From Burkholderia diffusa (GTDB taxonomy: Bacteria > Pseudomonadota > Gammaproteobacteria > Burkholderiales > Burkholderiaceae): a stretch of DNA of 64,000 nt. This document shows, one piece after another, positions 11,823-20,472 of the stretch. The notes beneath the pieces are model-generated. The model saw only the letters and a program-made list of their open reading frames with translations. It was not told the DNA's origin and did no database searches. Positions within the stretch are counted from its first letter, which is position 1; every line of letters starts with the position of its first letter. The translations under genes and the position numbers were made by a program. Location of the stretch: the NCBI RefSeq assembly GCF_001718315.1, contig NZ_CP013362.1:2108001-2172000 (forward strand). The letters are read 5' to 3'.

Positions 11823-11849
11823 AAAAAAGCGCCCCGCGGGGCGCTTTTT
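11823..11849. terminator. Bidirectional terminator after aceB
   Basis: A symmetrical hairpin, AGCGCCCC (11828-11835) with GGGGCGCT (11838-11845), flanked by an A-run on the left and a T-run on the right. It can end aceB on the plus strand and the gamma-glutamylcyclotransferase gene on the minus strand. Confidence 0.88.
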
Positions 11850-11881
11850 CGTTTGCCATGCAGCCGTTCGCCGCGCGGCGC

Positions 11882-12295
11882 TCAGGCGGCTTCCCGTTCG
11901 CGCCGGTGCTGAACCCAGTCGCCCGACGCAATGCGCGGACGGTCGGCTACCGCATGCGCGGCCACCGGGTAGTAGACGCACGCATAGGTACGGCCGCCGA
12001 GTTCGACGGTCACCGGCTCCTGCCGGAAGAGCGTGTCGACGCCCGGATAGATGCGCTCGATCTCGTCGAGCACGGGCACCAGTTGCTCGTCGATCTCGTA
12101 GACGTCGCCCCATACGAGCGACTGGCCGGCCGGCGCGGCGACCATGCCCGGATACGTGCCGAAATCGTATAGTTCGCCCGGCAGCGCGGCCGCACCGAGC
12201 AGCGTCGGCGCGGCGACACCGTGCCGCGCGGCCGCATGGCCGATGTCGTTGGCTTCTCCCGCTCTCAACGTGCCGTAGACGAATACGTAGCGCAT
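11882..12295 (-). CDS. Gamma-glutamylcyclotransferase family protein (AIG2/YtfP-like)
   Basis: A 137-residue protein of the GGCT/AIG2 fold. It starts MRYVFVYGTLRAGEAN; the VYGTLR strand-loop is the substrate-binding signature. LYDFGTYPGM and WGDVYEIDE are further family motifs, the latter carrying the likely catalytic acid. Members convert gamma-glutamyl amino acids or amines to 5-oxoproline, but the substrate of the small YtfP-like subgroup is not well defined. GAGGAG lies upstream of the ATG. It is a single gene, divergent from the AraC regulator. Confidence 0.85.
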   Translation of the reverse strand: MRYVFVYGTLRAGEANDIGHAAARHGVAAPTLLGAAALPGELYDFGTYPGMVAAPAGQSLVWGDVYEIDEQLVPVLDEIERIYPGVDTLFRQEPVTVELGGRTYACVYYPVAAHAVADRPRIASGDWVQHRREREAA

Positions 12296-12600
12296 TGTGG
12301 TTCTCCTCTTCTTTCAGGTGTTGCCGTGCCGGGCCTCGCGGCCGCGCCGCGGGCGCCGGCGTTGTCGGGGCGCCGCTCGCGCGAGGACGCGCCCGCCTTG
12401 ATAGACCGCGTCGGCGGCCCGATGGTTCTGTTCGGCACGACGCGGCGCGCTCGCCCGAACCCGGCTTGCGCCGGCCCGAACGCGTGCGGTCGCATACAAA
12501 GTTCATTTGAACGGTGCATTATCGGCCGAAAAACCGCCGCATGCGCCTGCGCGGCGCCTTCTAAAATAACGGCATCGCCGCCGCGCCGACCGAATCGTCC
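12296..12600. promoter_or_regulatory. Divergent control region, cyclotransferase and AraC regulator genes
   Basis: A 305-base spacer without a gene. TAAAAT at 12562-12567 could be the -10 of the AraC gene. An inverted repeat GTTCA-TT-TGAAC lies at 12500-12511. The left part is GC-rich and unremarkable. Confidence 0.35.
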
Positions 12601-13479
12601 ATGAATCCGCCTGTCCAAGCCGACGCATCGAATCCCTACGACGTCATCGACATCCCGCCCGAGTTCGCGCCAACCCGCGTTCATCCGATGCGCGTCCGGG
12701 CGCGGCAGGTCGGTGCCGGCCGCCGGATCCCGCTGCACACGCACGCGTGGGCGCAACTTGCGTATGCGTCGCGCGGCGTGCTGCGCGTCGCGACGACCGG
12801 GACAACCTGGATGGTGCCGCCTTCGCGGGCGATCTGGGTGCCGCCGCACGTCACGCACGAGGTCGTGATCGTCGAGGAAGCGTACTTGCGCACGCTGTAT
12901 ATCGATGAGTCGGTCGTGCCGGACGGGCTCGACGCATGCCGGGTCGTCGAGGTGACTGGCTTGCTGCGCGAACTGATCGTCGCACTCGACGCGCGCGACC
13001 TGAGCGGCGAGCGCGAACGGCTGCTGGGCGGGCTCGTGCTCGACGAACTGAGCCGCGCCGAACCACTGCCGCTCGCGGTGCCGATGCCCGACGAAAAACG
13101 GCTGCGCATGCTGTGCGAGTCGGTGCTCGCTCAGCCCGCCCACGCGGAATCGCTCGAACACTGGGCGAGCGAGGTCGGCGCGAGCACGCGCACGATTTCG
13201 CGGCTGTTCAAGCAGGAACTGGGCGTGAGTTTTTCGCAGTGGCGCCAGCAGGCGCTGCTCGCGCGCGCGATTCCGTTGTTGAACCAGGGACGTCCGCTAT
13301 CGCACATCGCACGCGAACTCGGCTATCAGAGCCAGAGCGCGTTTTCGGCGATGTTCCGGCGCGCGTTCGGCGAAAGCCCGCGCGCGTTCATGCTGCGCGG
13401 CTACGAGCATCGCGGCGCGGAAGACAGCATCGGCACCGACGAGATCCCCGACAACGATGCGATTGGCACGGCCTGCTGA
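12601..13479 (+). CDS. AraC-family transcriptional regulator with cupin sensor domain
   Basis: A 292-residue regulator. Residues ~40-110 form a cupin-type ligand domain (PLHTHAWAQLAY, then IWVPPHVTHEV, with the metal-site-like His residues). Residues ~175-275 carry two helix-turn-helix motifs (ASEVGASTRTISRLFKQ and IARELGYQSQSAFSAMFRR). This arrangement is typical of AraC regulators that respond to small molecules, often controlling a divergent transporter or enzyme. Here the divergent gene encodes a cyclotransferase-like protein, so the target is uncertain. Confidence 0.9.
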   Translation: MNPPVQADASNPYDVIDIPPEFAPTRVHPMRVRARQVGAGRRIPLHTHAWAQLAYASRGVLRVATTGTTWMVPPSRAIWVPPHVTHEVVIVEEAYLRTLYIDESVVPDGLDACRVVEVTGLLRELIVALDARDLSGERERLLGGLVLDELSRAEPLPLAVPMPDEKRLRMLCESVLAQPAHAESLEHWASEVGASTRTISRLFKQELGVSFSQWRQQALLARAIPLLNQGRPLSHIARELGYQSQSAFSAMFRRAFGESPRAFMLRGYEHRGAEDSIGTDEIPDNDAIGTAC

Positions 13480-13516
13480 TCGCCGCCGTGTTGTGTTTGG
13501 CCTTGCCGTTACACGG

Positions 13517-13981
13517 TCAGACCGCGCGCACCATGTGGCGGATCGAGCCGAGTTGCGCCAGCCTTGGCCCGGTGACGCGGTACCCCATGCGCTGATAGAG
13601 CCGTGCGGCCGGATTGTCGACGAACACGCGCAACTGCAGTTCGCGCAGCCCCCGCGCGCGCGCCCAGCGGTGCGACATGTCGAGCATGTAGGTGCCAGCA
13701 CCCTGCCCGCGATGACCGGCTGCGATCTGCACGTCGCGGATGTGCAGCGAGTCGCCCTCCTCGGTCACGCGCAGCACGCCGATCCGTTCGCCGTCGGCTT
13801 CCAGGATGAAGTTTTCGGATTCGCGCCAGCTCGCATAGAACAGGTCGCTGCGCCAGACGAGCCCATGGCGCTTGTAATAGCCGCCCATGTTGCCGTGCGT
13901 GAGCGCCTCGGCAAACGGAAAATCGCCGGGCTCCGCTGGCCGGAGCTGATAAAGCAATCGCAGGTCGGTCGGATCGAGCAT
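13517..13981 (-). CDS. GNAT family N-acetyltransferase
   Basis: A 154-residue GNAT acetyltransferase that moves an acetyl group from acetyl-CoA to an unidentified substrate. The acetyl-CoA loop is DVQIAAGHRGQGAGTYML and the C-terminal part has DNPAARLYQRMGY, the usual fourth motif. The first ATG is at 13981; a TTG 57 bases upstream would extend the frame but has no better ribosome-binding site. The gene converges on the AraC gene, and the tRNA array ends just upstream, so read-through into it is possible but blocked by the terminator. Confidence 0.85.
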   Translation of the reverse strand: MLDPTDLRLLYQLRPAEPGDFPFAEALTHGNMGGYYKRHGLVWRSDLFYASWRESENFILEADGERIGVLRVTEEGDSLHIRDVQIAAGHRGQGAGTYMLDMSHRWARARGLRELQLRVFVDNPAARLYQRMGYRVTGPRLAQLGSIRHMVRAV

Positions 13982-14076
13982 CGCGCGGGGGGTCAAGTAC
14001 GCATCCCGCCACGATAGCGCAGTCGCGGGCCGATGCAATCGCGAATTTCTCGTAGCGCCCCGCGGATCTTCGATGC

Positions 14077-14113
14077 AAATGAAAAAGCCCGCACGAGGCG
14101 GGCTTTTTCATTT
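14077..14113 (-). terminator. Strong terminator ending the tRNA array
   Basis: A 16-bp perfect stem (AAATGAAAAAGCCCGC at 14077-14092 with its complement at 14098-14113) with a 5-base loop and T/A-rich flanks. On the minus strand it follows the last tRNA-Asp by 2 bases. It is the longest and most regular hairpin in the cluster. Confidence 0.9.
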
Positions 14114-14115
14114 TC

Positions 14116-14192
14116 TGGCGGAGCGGACGGGACTCGAACCCGCGACCCCCGGCGTGACAGGCCGGTATTCTAACCGACTGAACTACCGCTCC
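14116..14192 (-). tRNA. tRNA-Asp (GTC), copy 1
   Basis: A 77-base cloverleaf with encoded CCA, starting GGAGCGG and ending CCGCTCCG-CCA. The anticodon loop is CTGTCAC, anticodon GTC. It is the last gene of the cluster in transcription order. Confidence 0.97.
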
Positions 14193-14265
14193 AGTCTTGC
14201 TTCTTGCCTGGCAGGCGTCGGTTACTTCCTGCCGGCGCATCGTTTGTTCGAACGACGCCGAAATC

Positions 14266-14341
14266 TGGCGTCCCCTAGGGGATTCGAACCCCTGTACTCA
14301 CCGTGAAAGGGTGATGTCCTAGGCCTCTAGACGAAGGGGAC
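14266..14341 (-). tRNA. tRNA-Glu (TTC), copy 1
   Basis: A 76-base tRNA with encoded CCA, starting GTCCCCTTCG. The anticodon loop is CTTTCAC, anticodon TTC. It is identical in sequence to the other two Glu copies. Confidence 0.97.
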
Positions 14342-14368
14342 AACGTACTGCTTACATCTTTAATGCAA

Positions 14369-14401
14369 AAGCCCGTTCAAAACGTTCATTTGAACGGGCT
14401 T
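14369..14401 (-). terminator. Internal hairpin between tRNA-Asp copy 2 and tRNA-Glu copy 1
   Basis: A 13-bp perfect stem (AAGCCCGTTCAAA with TTTGAACGGGCTT) and a 7-base loop. Only four T residues follow on the minus strand, so it looks like a weak or leaky terminator, or an RNA-processing signal. Confidence 0.6.
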
Positions 14402-14406
14402 CGTTC

Positions 14407-14483
14407 TGGCGGAGCGGACGGGGCTCGAACCCGCGACCCCCGGCGTGACAGGCCGGTATTCTAACCAACTGAACTACCGCTCC
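14407..14483 (-). tRNA. tRNA-Asp (GTC), copy 2
   Basis: A 77-base tRNA-Asp with anticodon GTC and encoded CCA. It differs from copies 1 and 3 at two positions: one in the T-stem (GGGCTC for GGACTC on the plus strand) and one in the D-loop region (ACCAACT for ACCGACT). Confidence 0.97.
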
Positions 14484-14566
14484 AGCTTTCTGCACCGTTA
14501 CCTGCAGGACGTCGGTTACGTTCCTGCAAGCCTCGCAACATTTCTACTACGAAACGCCGCTGAATC

Positions 14567-14642
14567 TGGCGTCCCCTAGGGGATTCGAACCCCTGTACTC
14601 ACCGTGAAAGGGTGATGTCCTAGGCCTCTAGACGAAGGGGAC
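14567..14642 (-). tRNA. tRNA-Glu (TTC), copy 2
   Basis: A 76-base tRNA-Glu with anticodon TTC and encoded CCA, identical to copies 1 and 3. The spacer to Asp copy 2 is the same as in the next unit. Confidence 0.97.
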
Positions 14643-14669
14643 AACGTACTGCTTACATCTTTAATGCAA

Positions 14670-14700
14670 AAGCCCGCTCAAAAACGTCTTGAACGGGCTT
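14670..14700 (-). terminator. Internal hairpin between tRNA-Asp copy 3 and tRNA-Glu copy 2
   Basis: A 12-bp stem with one mismatch (AAGCCCGCTCAA with TTGAACGGGCTT), corresponding in position to the hairpin at 14369-14401 but less perfect. It is followed by TTTT only on the minus strand. Confidence 0.55.
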
Positions 14701-14705
14701 CGTTC

Positions 14706-14782
14706 TGGCGGAGCGGACGGGACTCGAACCCGCGACCCCCGGCGTGACAGGCCGGTATTCTAACCGACTGAACTACCGCTCC
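14706..14782 (-). tRNA. tRNA-Asp (GTC), copy 3
   Basis: A 77-base tRNA-Asp, anticodon GTC, CCA encoded, identical to copy 1. It is the first Asp tRNA transcribed. Confidence 0.97.
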
Positions 14783-14865
14783 AACTTTCTGCACCGTTAC
14801 CTGCAGGACGTCGGTTACGTTCCTGCAAGCCTCGCAACATTTCTACTACGAAACGCCGCTGAATC

Positions 14866-14941
14866 TGGCGTCCCCTAGGGGATTCGAACCCCTGTACTCA
14901 CCGTGAAAGGGTGATGTCCTAGGCCTCTAGACGAAGGGGAC
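14866..14941 (-). tRNA. tRNA-Glu (TTC), copy 3
   Basis: A 76-base tRNA-Glu, anticodon TTC, CCA encoded. It is the first gene of the Glu-Asp array and lies about 55 bases from a good promoter. Confidence 0.97.
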
Positions 14942-15002
14942 ATGATCTTTTCAGATCTGTCTGACTTTCGCTATTCACTCATCGTCAACAGCGAAGGCCG
15001 AA

Positions 15003-15031
15003 ATTCTAACTGCTTTAAATCATTTTGTGAA
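15003..15031 (-). promoter_or_regulatory. Promoter of the tRNA Glu-Asp array
   Basis: On the minus strand TTCACA (15031-15026), a 17-base spacer and TAGAAT (15008-15003) form a near-consensus sigma-70 promoter. Transcription would start near 14996, about 55 bases before the first tRNA-Glu. Confidence 0.7.
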
Positions 15032-15078
15032 GCATTTATTACTACCACTGCTTCGCAAATCAATCCATTCTGCTCTGA

Positions 15079-15154
<76 letters not shown>

Positions 15155-15172
15155 TTGCAGAACAGAAGTGAG

Positions 15173-15201
15173 ATTATATGGACCGAATTTGAACTTGTAA
15201 A
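15173..15201 (-). promoter_or_regulatory. Promoter of tRNA-Ala
   Basis: On the minus strand TTTACA (15201-15196), a 17-base spacer and a perfect TATAAT (15178-15173). It lies between the gltX stop and tRNA-Ala, so the tRNAs need not depend on gltX transcription. Confidence 0.8.
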
Positions 15202-15283
15202 TACCCTTTTTGCGATTCGAGCGAATTTTTTTGCGAAGCCACCGTGACGTCGCCTACGAGCGGCTTCGCCCTCGCCGTCAACC

Positions 15284-16693
15284 TCAGGCCAGCGCACCCT
15301 CGATACGCGACACCACGACGTCGCGCCCGAACAGCACGAGCACCGCATCGATCGACGGCGTATGCGTCGTGCCCGCCACCAGCAGGCGCACCGGCATCGC
15401 GAGCTGCGGCATCTTCAGCTTGTGCGCACCGAGCGTTGCCTTCAACGCGGCGGACACCGCCTCCTTCGTCCAGTCGGCTGCTTTCAGCGCGGCGACGAGG
15501 TCGGCCAGCGCCGGACGCACCGCGTCGGTTACGTGCTGTGCGAGCGCGTCGGCGTCCGGCGCCGGCACGCGGTAGAACATCGCGGCGCCTTCGGCGATCT
15601 CCTTGACCGTCGTCGCGCGATCCTTCATCAGGCCCACCACCGCATCGAGCGCGGGACCCGTCGCGATCGCTGCGTCGTCGATGCCGAGCGCGTCGAGGAA
15701 CGGTTTCGCCAGCGCGGCGAGGCGCGCGTTATCCGCTTCCTTGATGTAATGGGCGTTCAGCCAGCTCAGCTTGCTGTGGTCGTATTGCGCGGGTGACTTG
15801 CCGAGATGCTCGAGGTCGAACCATTCGACGAACTGCTCACGCGAGAAGATTTCCGCGTCGCCGTGCGACCAGCCGAGACGCGCAAGGTAGTTGACGACGG
15901 CCTCCGGCAGGAAGCCGGCGTCGCGATACGCCATCACACTCATCGCACCATGCCGCTTGCTCATCTTCTCGCCCTGCTCGTTCAGCACGGTCGGCAGGTG
16001 CGCATAGACGGGCGGCTCGCCGCCGAGCGCGCGCAGGATGTTGATCTGGCGCGGCGTGTTGTTCACGTGGTCGTCGCCACGGATCACGTGCGTGATGTTC
16101 ATGTCCATGTCGTCCACGACCACGCAGAAGTTGTAGATCGGCGTGCCGTCCGGACGCGCGATCACGAGGTCGTCGAGTTCCTCGTTCGAGATCTCGACAC
16201 GCCCCTTCACCGCGTCGTCCCACACAACCGTACCGGTCAGCGGGTTGCGGAACCGCAGCACGGGCTTCACACCGGCCGGCGGCTCGGGCAGCACCTTGCC
16301 CGGCTCCGGACGCCACGTGCCGTCGTAGCGCGGCTTGAGGCCGGCCTCGCGCTGGCGTTCGCGCAGCGCGTCGAGCTCCTCGGCCGACATGTAGCACGGG
16401 TACGCGAGGCCCTTCTCCAGCATCTGCGCGAGCACCTCGCGATAGCGGTCCATCCGCTGCATCTGGTAGATCGGGCCTTCGTCGAAATCCAGGCCGAGCC
16501 ATTGCATCCCCTCGAGGATCGCATCGACGGCTTCCTGCGACGAGCGTTCGACGTCGGTATCCTCGATACGCAGCACGAACGTGCCTTTCATCTTGCGCGC
16601 GAACGCCCACGGATAGAGCGCGGAGCGGATGTTGCCGAGGTGGATGAAGCCGGTGGGACTCGGCGCGAAGCGGGTACGGACAGGACGGGTCAT
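15284..16693 (-). CDS. gltX: Glutamyl-tRNA synthetase
   Basis: A class I synthetase that charges tRNA-Glu. The 469 residues are normal for a bacterial GluRS. The HIGH-type motif is in [11 protein letters not shown] (residues 11-21) and the KMSKS-type motif is KMSKRHG at 243-249. [11 protein letters not shown], a GluRS/GlnRS signature, lies near residue 40. ATG 16693 follows the leader. It is transcribed towards three tRNA-Glu genes, which are its own substrates, and has its own promoter. Confidence 0.97.
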   Translation of the reverse strand: MTRPVRTRFAPSPTGFIHLGNIRSALYPWAFARKMKGTFVLRIEDTDVERSSQEAVDAILEGMQWLGLDFDEGPIYQMQRMDRYREVLAQMLEKGLAYPCYMSAEELDALRERQREAGLKPRYDGTWRPEPGKVLPEPPAGVKPVLRFRNPLTGTVVWDDAVKGRVEISNEELDDLVIARPDGTPIYNFCVVVDDMDMNITHVIRGDDHVNNTPRQINILRALGGEPPVYAHLPTVLNEQGEKMSKRHGAMSVMAYRDAGFLPEAVVNYLARLGWSHGDAEIFSREQFVEWFDLEHLGKSPAQYDHSKLSWLNAHYIKEADNARLAALAKPFLDALGIDDAAIATGPALDAVVGLMKDRATTVKEIAEGAAMFYRVPAPDADALAQHVTDAVRPALADLVAALKAADWTKEAVSAALKATLGAHKLKMPQLAMPVRLLVAGTTHTPSIDAVLVLFGRDVVVSRIEGALA

Positions 16694-16802
16694 AAACGGT
16701 AACTCGAACGCCTGGGGCGCATGAATGATTCGACGCGGGATCGACGGCGACAGCCCGGACAGCAATGGGGCCGGCCGCGCCCGGAACGGGAAAGAAGCCG
16801 GA

Positions 16803-16830
16803 ATTATACTCGCGCCGGTCTTCGCGCCAA
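16803..16830 (-). promoter_or_regulatory. Promoter of gltX
   Basis: On the minus strand TTGGCG (16830-16825), a 16-base spacer and TATAAT (16808-16803). Transcription would begin near 16796, leaving a leader of about 100 bases before gltX. Confidence 0.6.
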
Positions 16831-16974
16831 GCGCGCCGCTTGCTTTATGATGTGCGCGCCGCGGCCGCCAGCCGGCGCCGCGCCGGCCGCGCGGTTTGTA
16901 CCGCACGGGCCGCTCGGAACCTATCGCCGCCGCGGGCCGCCCGGCCCGCCGCCAAGCCGCCGGAGAACCATTCG

Positions 16975-17901
16975 ATGTCGTCCCCTCGCCTGTCGCGCCG
17001 TCACTTCACGATCGCATGCGCATCCGCCAGCCTCGCCGCCTGCACGTCGTTCGGCGACAAGTCCCGCCCCGGCAACGCCGCGAATCCCGCGCAGTCGCGC
17101 GAAAAGCCCGTGAAGATCGGCATCGCGCTCGGCGGCGGCGCCGCCCGAGGCTTCTCGCACATCGGCGTGCTGAAGGCGCTGGAAGCGCGCGGCATCCCGA
17201 TCGAGATCGTCGCCGGCACGAGCGCGGGCTCGGTGGTCGGGGCACTGTACGCGTCGGGGATGAGCGGGCTGCAGATCAACAAGATCGCGCTCGACATGGA
17301 CCAGGCGGCGATCAGCGACTGGGCGCTGCCGTTCCGCTCGCGCGGGCTGCTGCAGGGCGTCGCGCTGCAGAACTTCCTGAACAAGACCCTCAACAACCGG
17401 CCGATCGAAAAGATGGCCAAGCCGCTCGGTGTCGTCGCAACCGACCTGCAGAACGGCCAGCCGATCCTGTTCCAGCAGGGCAATACGGGGCTTGCCGTGC
17501 GCGCGTCGTGCAGCGTGCCGTCGGTGTTCGAGCCCGTGAAGATCGGCAACCGCGAATACGTCGACGGCGGCCTCGTGAGCCCGGTGCCCGCGTCGTTCGC
17601 GCGCAAGATGGGCGCGAACTTCGTGATCGCGGTCGACATCTCGTCGCGACCGGACGGCGCGGCGACCAACAACCCGATCGAGATGCTGCTGCAGACTTTC
17701 ACGATCATGGGTCAGACGATCAAGACCTACGAGCTCGACAAATACGCGGACGTCGTGATCCGCCCGAATCTCGCGGCAATGGGCGGCAGCGACTTCAACC
17801 AGCGCAATGCGGCCATCCTCGCAGGCGAGGAAGCGGTCGCGCGCATCATGCCCGAGCTGCAGCGCAAGCTTGCGGCAGCGCGCGGGGCAGCAGCGGCATA
17901 A
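16975..17901 (+). CDS. Patatin-like phospholipase, predicted lipoprotein
   Basis: A 308-residue patatin-fold serine hydrolase of the RssA/YlbK group. Seen: the oxyanion loop [12 protein letters not shown] (from about residue 53), nucleophile Ser83 in GTSAG, and catalytic Asp197 in DGG. The N-terminus [17 protein letters not shown] combines a twin-arginine-like motif with a lipobox ending at a Cys, so the protein is predicted to be exported, perhaps folded through Tat, and lipid-anchored. Patatin enzymes cleave acyl esters of lipids; the natural substrate here is unknown. GGAGAACC precedes ATG 16975. It is divergent from gltX. Confidence 0.88.
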   Translation: MSSPRLSRRHFTIACASASLAACTSFGDKSRPGNAANPAQSREKPVKIGIALGGGAARGFSHIGVLKALEARGIPIEIVAGTSAGSVVGALYASGMSGLQINKIALDMDQAAISDWALPFRSRGLLQGVALQNFLNKTLNNRPIEKMAKPLGVVATDLQNGQPILFQQGNTGLAVRASCSVPSVFEPVKIGNREYVDGGLVSPVPASFARKMGANFVIAVDISSRPDGAATNNPIEMLLQTFTIMGQTIKTYELDKYADVVIRPNLAAMGGSDFNQRNAAILAGEEAVARIMPELQRKLAAARGAAAA

Positions 17902-17982
17902 GCGGACGCATCGCGGAGGGCGGCGCGTAACAGGCCGCCAGCGACGGCGGCGCCCAACTCACCGCTTTCGCGACCCAAAAGC

Positions 17983-18019
17983 AAAAAACCCTGCCGCCTT
18001 TCGGTGACAGGGTTTTTTT
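17983..18019. terminator. Terminator between the patatin and NlpC/P60 genes
   Basis: AAAACCCTG and CAGGGTTTT arms surround a GC-rich loop, with A-runs on the left and seven T on the right. The two flanking genes converge, and the hairpin can serve both. Confidence 0.85.
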
Positions 18020-18043
18020 GATCCGGCCGATTGCCGGCGAGCG

Positions 18044-18718
18044 TCAGTTGCTGCCGTTCGCCGCGTCGTCGCCGATCGTCGCGCGCACGCGCTGGCGCAG
18101 ATCGTCAGCCTTCATCGGGAACGCCGACTCGATCCGGCGCGCACCGGTGAAACGCTTTTCCCAGTAGCCGCTGTCGAGATCGTCGACGCGAACCGTGCTG
18201 CCCGTCGACGGCGAATGCACGAACTTGTTGTCGCCGATGTAGATGCCGACGTGCGAGAACGTACGGCGCATCGTGTTGAAGAACACGAGGTCGCCCGGCT
18301 TCAGGTTGCTCATGCTGACCTTCTCGCCGACGCGGCTCATCTCTTCCGCGCGACGCGGCAGCGACATGCCGAGCGTGTCCTGGAACACGTAGCGCACGAA
18401 GCCGCTGCAGTCGAGGCCGGAATCCGGCGAGTTGCCGCCCCAGCGGTAGCGCACGCCGATCATGTTCAGCGCGCCGACGACCACATCGCCCGCCTTGCCG
18501 GCCATGCCGGCGAGGAACGACTTCGCACCGCCGCTCGACGGCTGCGCGCTGGCCTGCTGCACGGAGGAATTCGATCCGATCTGAGTCGAATTCGTGACAT
18601 TCTGGTTAAAACTGCTGACTTCGTCGGCGAACGCGCCGGGAGCTGCCGCGAACAGGGCGCCGATAAACAGCCCGGCGAGGGTGTGCGCGCATGCCTGGGT
18701 CAGGGATCGATGCTGCAT
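18044..18718 (-). CDS. NlpC/P60 family cell-wall endopeptidase
   Basis: A 224-residue secreted peptidoglycan hydrolase, likely cutting the gamma-D-Glu-diaminopimelate bond of stem peptides. It has an N-terminal signal peptide ending in GAFA-DE (about residue 32), a Ser/Asn/Gln-rich linker (35-65) and an NlpC/P60 domain. Catalytic Cys104 is in LDCSGFVRY, His156 in FSHVGIYIG and His168 in KFVHSPSTG. The lack of an SH3 or LysM targeting domain means a simple Spr-like form. A near-consensus promoter lies upstream. The gene is a single unit, upstream in the same direction of nothing closer than the patatin terminator. Confidence 0.92.
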   Translation of the reverse strand: MQHRSLTQACAHTLAGLFIGALFAAAPGAFADEVSSFNQNVTNSTQIGSNSSVQQASAQPSSGGAKSFLAGMAGKAGDVVVGALNMIGVRYRWGGNSPDSGLDCSGFVRYVFQDTLGMSLPRRAEEMSRVGEKVSMSNLKPGDLVFFNTMRRTFSHVGIYIGDNKFVHSPSTGSTVRVDDLDSGYWEKRFTGARRIESAFPMKADDLRQRVRATIGDDAANGSN

Positions 18719-18770
18719 TGGTCGATGGAATGTGCTTAAAAATCAGCTGATTGGCGGAAAATTTCGGTCG

Positions 18771-18799
18771 ATACTAGCCAGCGCGTAATCGTTTGTCAA
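18771..18799 (-). promoter_or_regulatory. Promoter of the NlpC/P60 gene
   Basis: On the minus strand a perfect TTGACA (18799-18794), a 17-base spacer and TAGTAT (18776-18771). This is one of the strongest-looking promoters in the window; the leader would be about 45 bases. Confidence 0.8.
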
Positions 18800-18846
18800 A
18801 ACAAATTAAAAAATACAATCGAGATAGTCAGACCATTGGACGCCTA

Positions 18847-20472
18847 TCACGCTTTCCAGACCGCTTTCAACAGCTTTTGTGTGTAAGGATGTGACGGATT
18901 CGTGAAGATATCGGCCACGTCTCCCGACTCGACGATCGCCCCGCCCTGCATCACCGCGACCCGATGCGCCATCGCGCCGATTACCTCAAGGTCGTGGCTG
19001 ATGAATACATAGCCAAGGTTGTATTTCTGTTGCAAATTCGCGAGCAGTTTCAGCACCTGCTGCTGGATCGACACGTCGAGCGCGGAAGTCGGTTCGTCGA
19101 GGATAAGGATGCGCGGCTCCAGCACGAGCGCCCGCGCGATCGCGATCCGCTGGCGCTGTCCGCCCGAGAACTCATGCGGATAGCGATGCAGCACCGTGCG
19201 GTCGAGGCCGACTTCGCGCAGCACGGCCAGCGACTTCGCGCGGCGCGCGTCCGGCGTCAGCTCCGGGCGATGCAGTTCGAGCCCCTCGCCGACGATCCGC
19301 TCGATCGTGTGACGCGGCGACAGCGAGCTGAATGGGTCCTGAAAGACGACCTGCATGTTCGAGCGCAGCGCGGTCTGTTCGCGGCCGCGGTAGGTCGACA
19401 GCGCCCGCCCCTGGAATTCGATCTCGCCGTGCGCCGTCCTTTGCAGCCCGAGCAGCGCCATCGCGAGCGTCGACTTCCCGGAGCCGGATTCGCCGACGAT
19501 CCCGAGCGTCTCGCCCTGCCGCACCGACACGGACACGTCCGCGACCGCCGTCACGGGCGTCGTGCGGAACCAGCCCGCGAAGCCCGGCCGCTTGCGCGCG
19601 AACTGCACGCTGACGTGACGCGCATCGAGCACGACGGGCGCGATCGGCAGCACCGGCGCGACCGTGCGCTGCGGCCGGCTGTTCAGCAGCCGCCGGGTAT
19701 ACGGATGCTCCGGCTCCGCGAAGATCCGCCCGACCGGCCCGCTTTCGACCAGCTTGCCGCGCTCCATCACCGCGACCCGCTCGGCGAAGTGCCGCACGAG
19801 ATTCAGGTCATGCGTGATCAGCAGGATCGCCATCCCGCGCTTTTCCGCCTCATCGCGCTGCAGCTCGAGCAGCAGGTCGACGATCTGCGCGCGGATCGTC
19901 ACGTCGAGCGCGGTGGTCGGCTCGTCCGCGAGCAAGAGGCGCGGCCGGCATGCGAGCGCCATCGCGATCATCGCGCGCTGCCGCTGGCCGCCCGACAACT
20001 GGTGCGGGTAACTGTCGACGCGCTTCTCCGGCTCGGCGATGCCGGTGCGCGCGAGCAGCGCGATCGCGCGCTTGCGCGCCTCGCCCGCCGTCACGCCGTC
20101 GTGCAGCACGATCGTCTCGCCGATCTGCGCGCCGATCGTGTACAGCGGGTTGAGCGCCGTCATCGGCTCCTGGAAGATCATCGCGATGTCCGAGCCGCGC
20201 AGCCCGCGCATCTCGCGCTCGCTCTTGCCGGCGAGGTCGTGCCCGGCGAAGCGGATCGTGCCGCTCACGTCGGCGTCTCGCAGCAGCCGCAGGATCGACA
20301 GCGCGGTCACGCTCTTGCCCGAACCCGACTCGCCGACGAGCGCGACGCGCTCGCCGCGGCCGATCGCGAGCGTCACGTCGTCGACGGCCACCGTGTCGCC
20401 GAAGCGCACGTGCAGATGCTCGAGCGACAGCAGCGGTTCGCCTGGCGGCGGAGATGCGCAAGTCGTGCTCAT
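18847..20472 (-). CDS. yejF: Peptide ABC transporter ATP-binding protein, YejF type (two ATPase domains)
   Basis: A 541-residue fusion of two ABC ATPases that powers import through YejB/YejE. Each half has a Walker A GESGSGKS (near residues 47 and 325), an LSGGQ-type signature (QLSGGQRQR, then EFSGGQRQR) and Walker B with ADEPTTALD or [10 protein letters not shown]. coli YejF has the same double architecture and a similar length. The ATG overlaps the yejE stop as ATGA. It is the last gene of the yejABEF operon. In enterobacteria the system takes up peptides and microcin C; the substrate here is inferred. Confidence 0.9.
   Translation of the reverse strand: MSTTCASPPPGEPLLSLEHLHVRFGDTVAVDDVTLAIGRGERVALVGESGSGKSVTALSILRLLRDADVSGTIRFAGHDLAGKSEREMRGLRGSDIAMIFQEPMTALNPLYTIGAQIGETIVLHDGVTAGEARKRAIALLARTGIAEPEKRVDSYPHQLSGGQRQRAMIAMALACRPRLLLADEPTTALDVTIRAQIVDLLLELQRDEAEKRGMAILLITHDLNLVRHFAERVAVMERGKLVESGPVGRIFAEPEHPYTRRLLNSRPQRTVAPVLPIAPVVLDARHVSVQFARKRPGFAGWFRTTPVTAVADVSVSVRQGETLGIVGESGSGKSTLAMALLGLQRTAHGEIEFQGRALSTYRGREQTALRSNMQVVFQDPFSSLSPRHTIERIVGEGLELHRPELTPDARRAKSLAVLREVGLDRTVLHRYPHEFSGGQRQRIAIARALVLEPRILILDEPTSALDVSIQQQVLKLLANLQQKYNLGYVFISHDLEVIGAMAHRVAVMQGGAIVESGDVADIFTNPSHPYTQKLLKAVWKA

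Larger units (their letters stand above)
14116..14941 (-). repeat. Three tandem ~300-bp tRNA-Glu/tRNA-Asp units
   Basis: Glu-Asp pairs recur with periods of 291-301 bases. The spacers within units 2 and 3 are the same over about 80 bases, and the spacers between units are nearly the same over about 65 bases. Unit 1 differs in its inner spacer. This pattern shows repeated unequal duplication of a pair, or concerted evolution. Confidence 0.9.
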
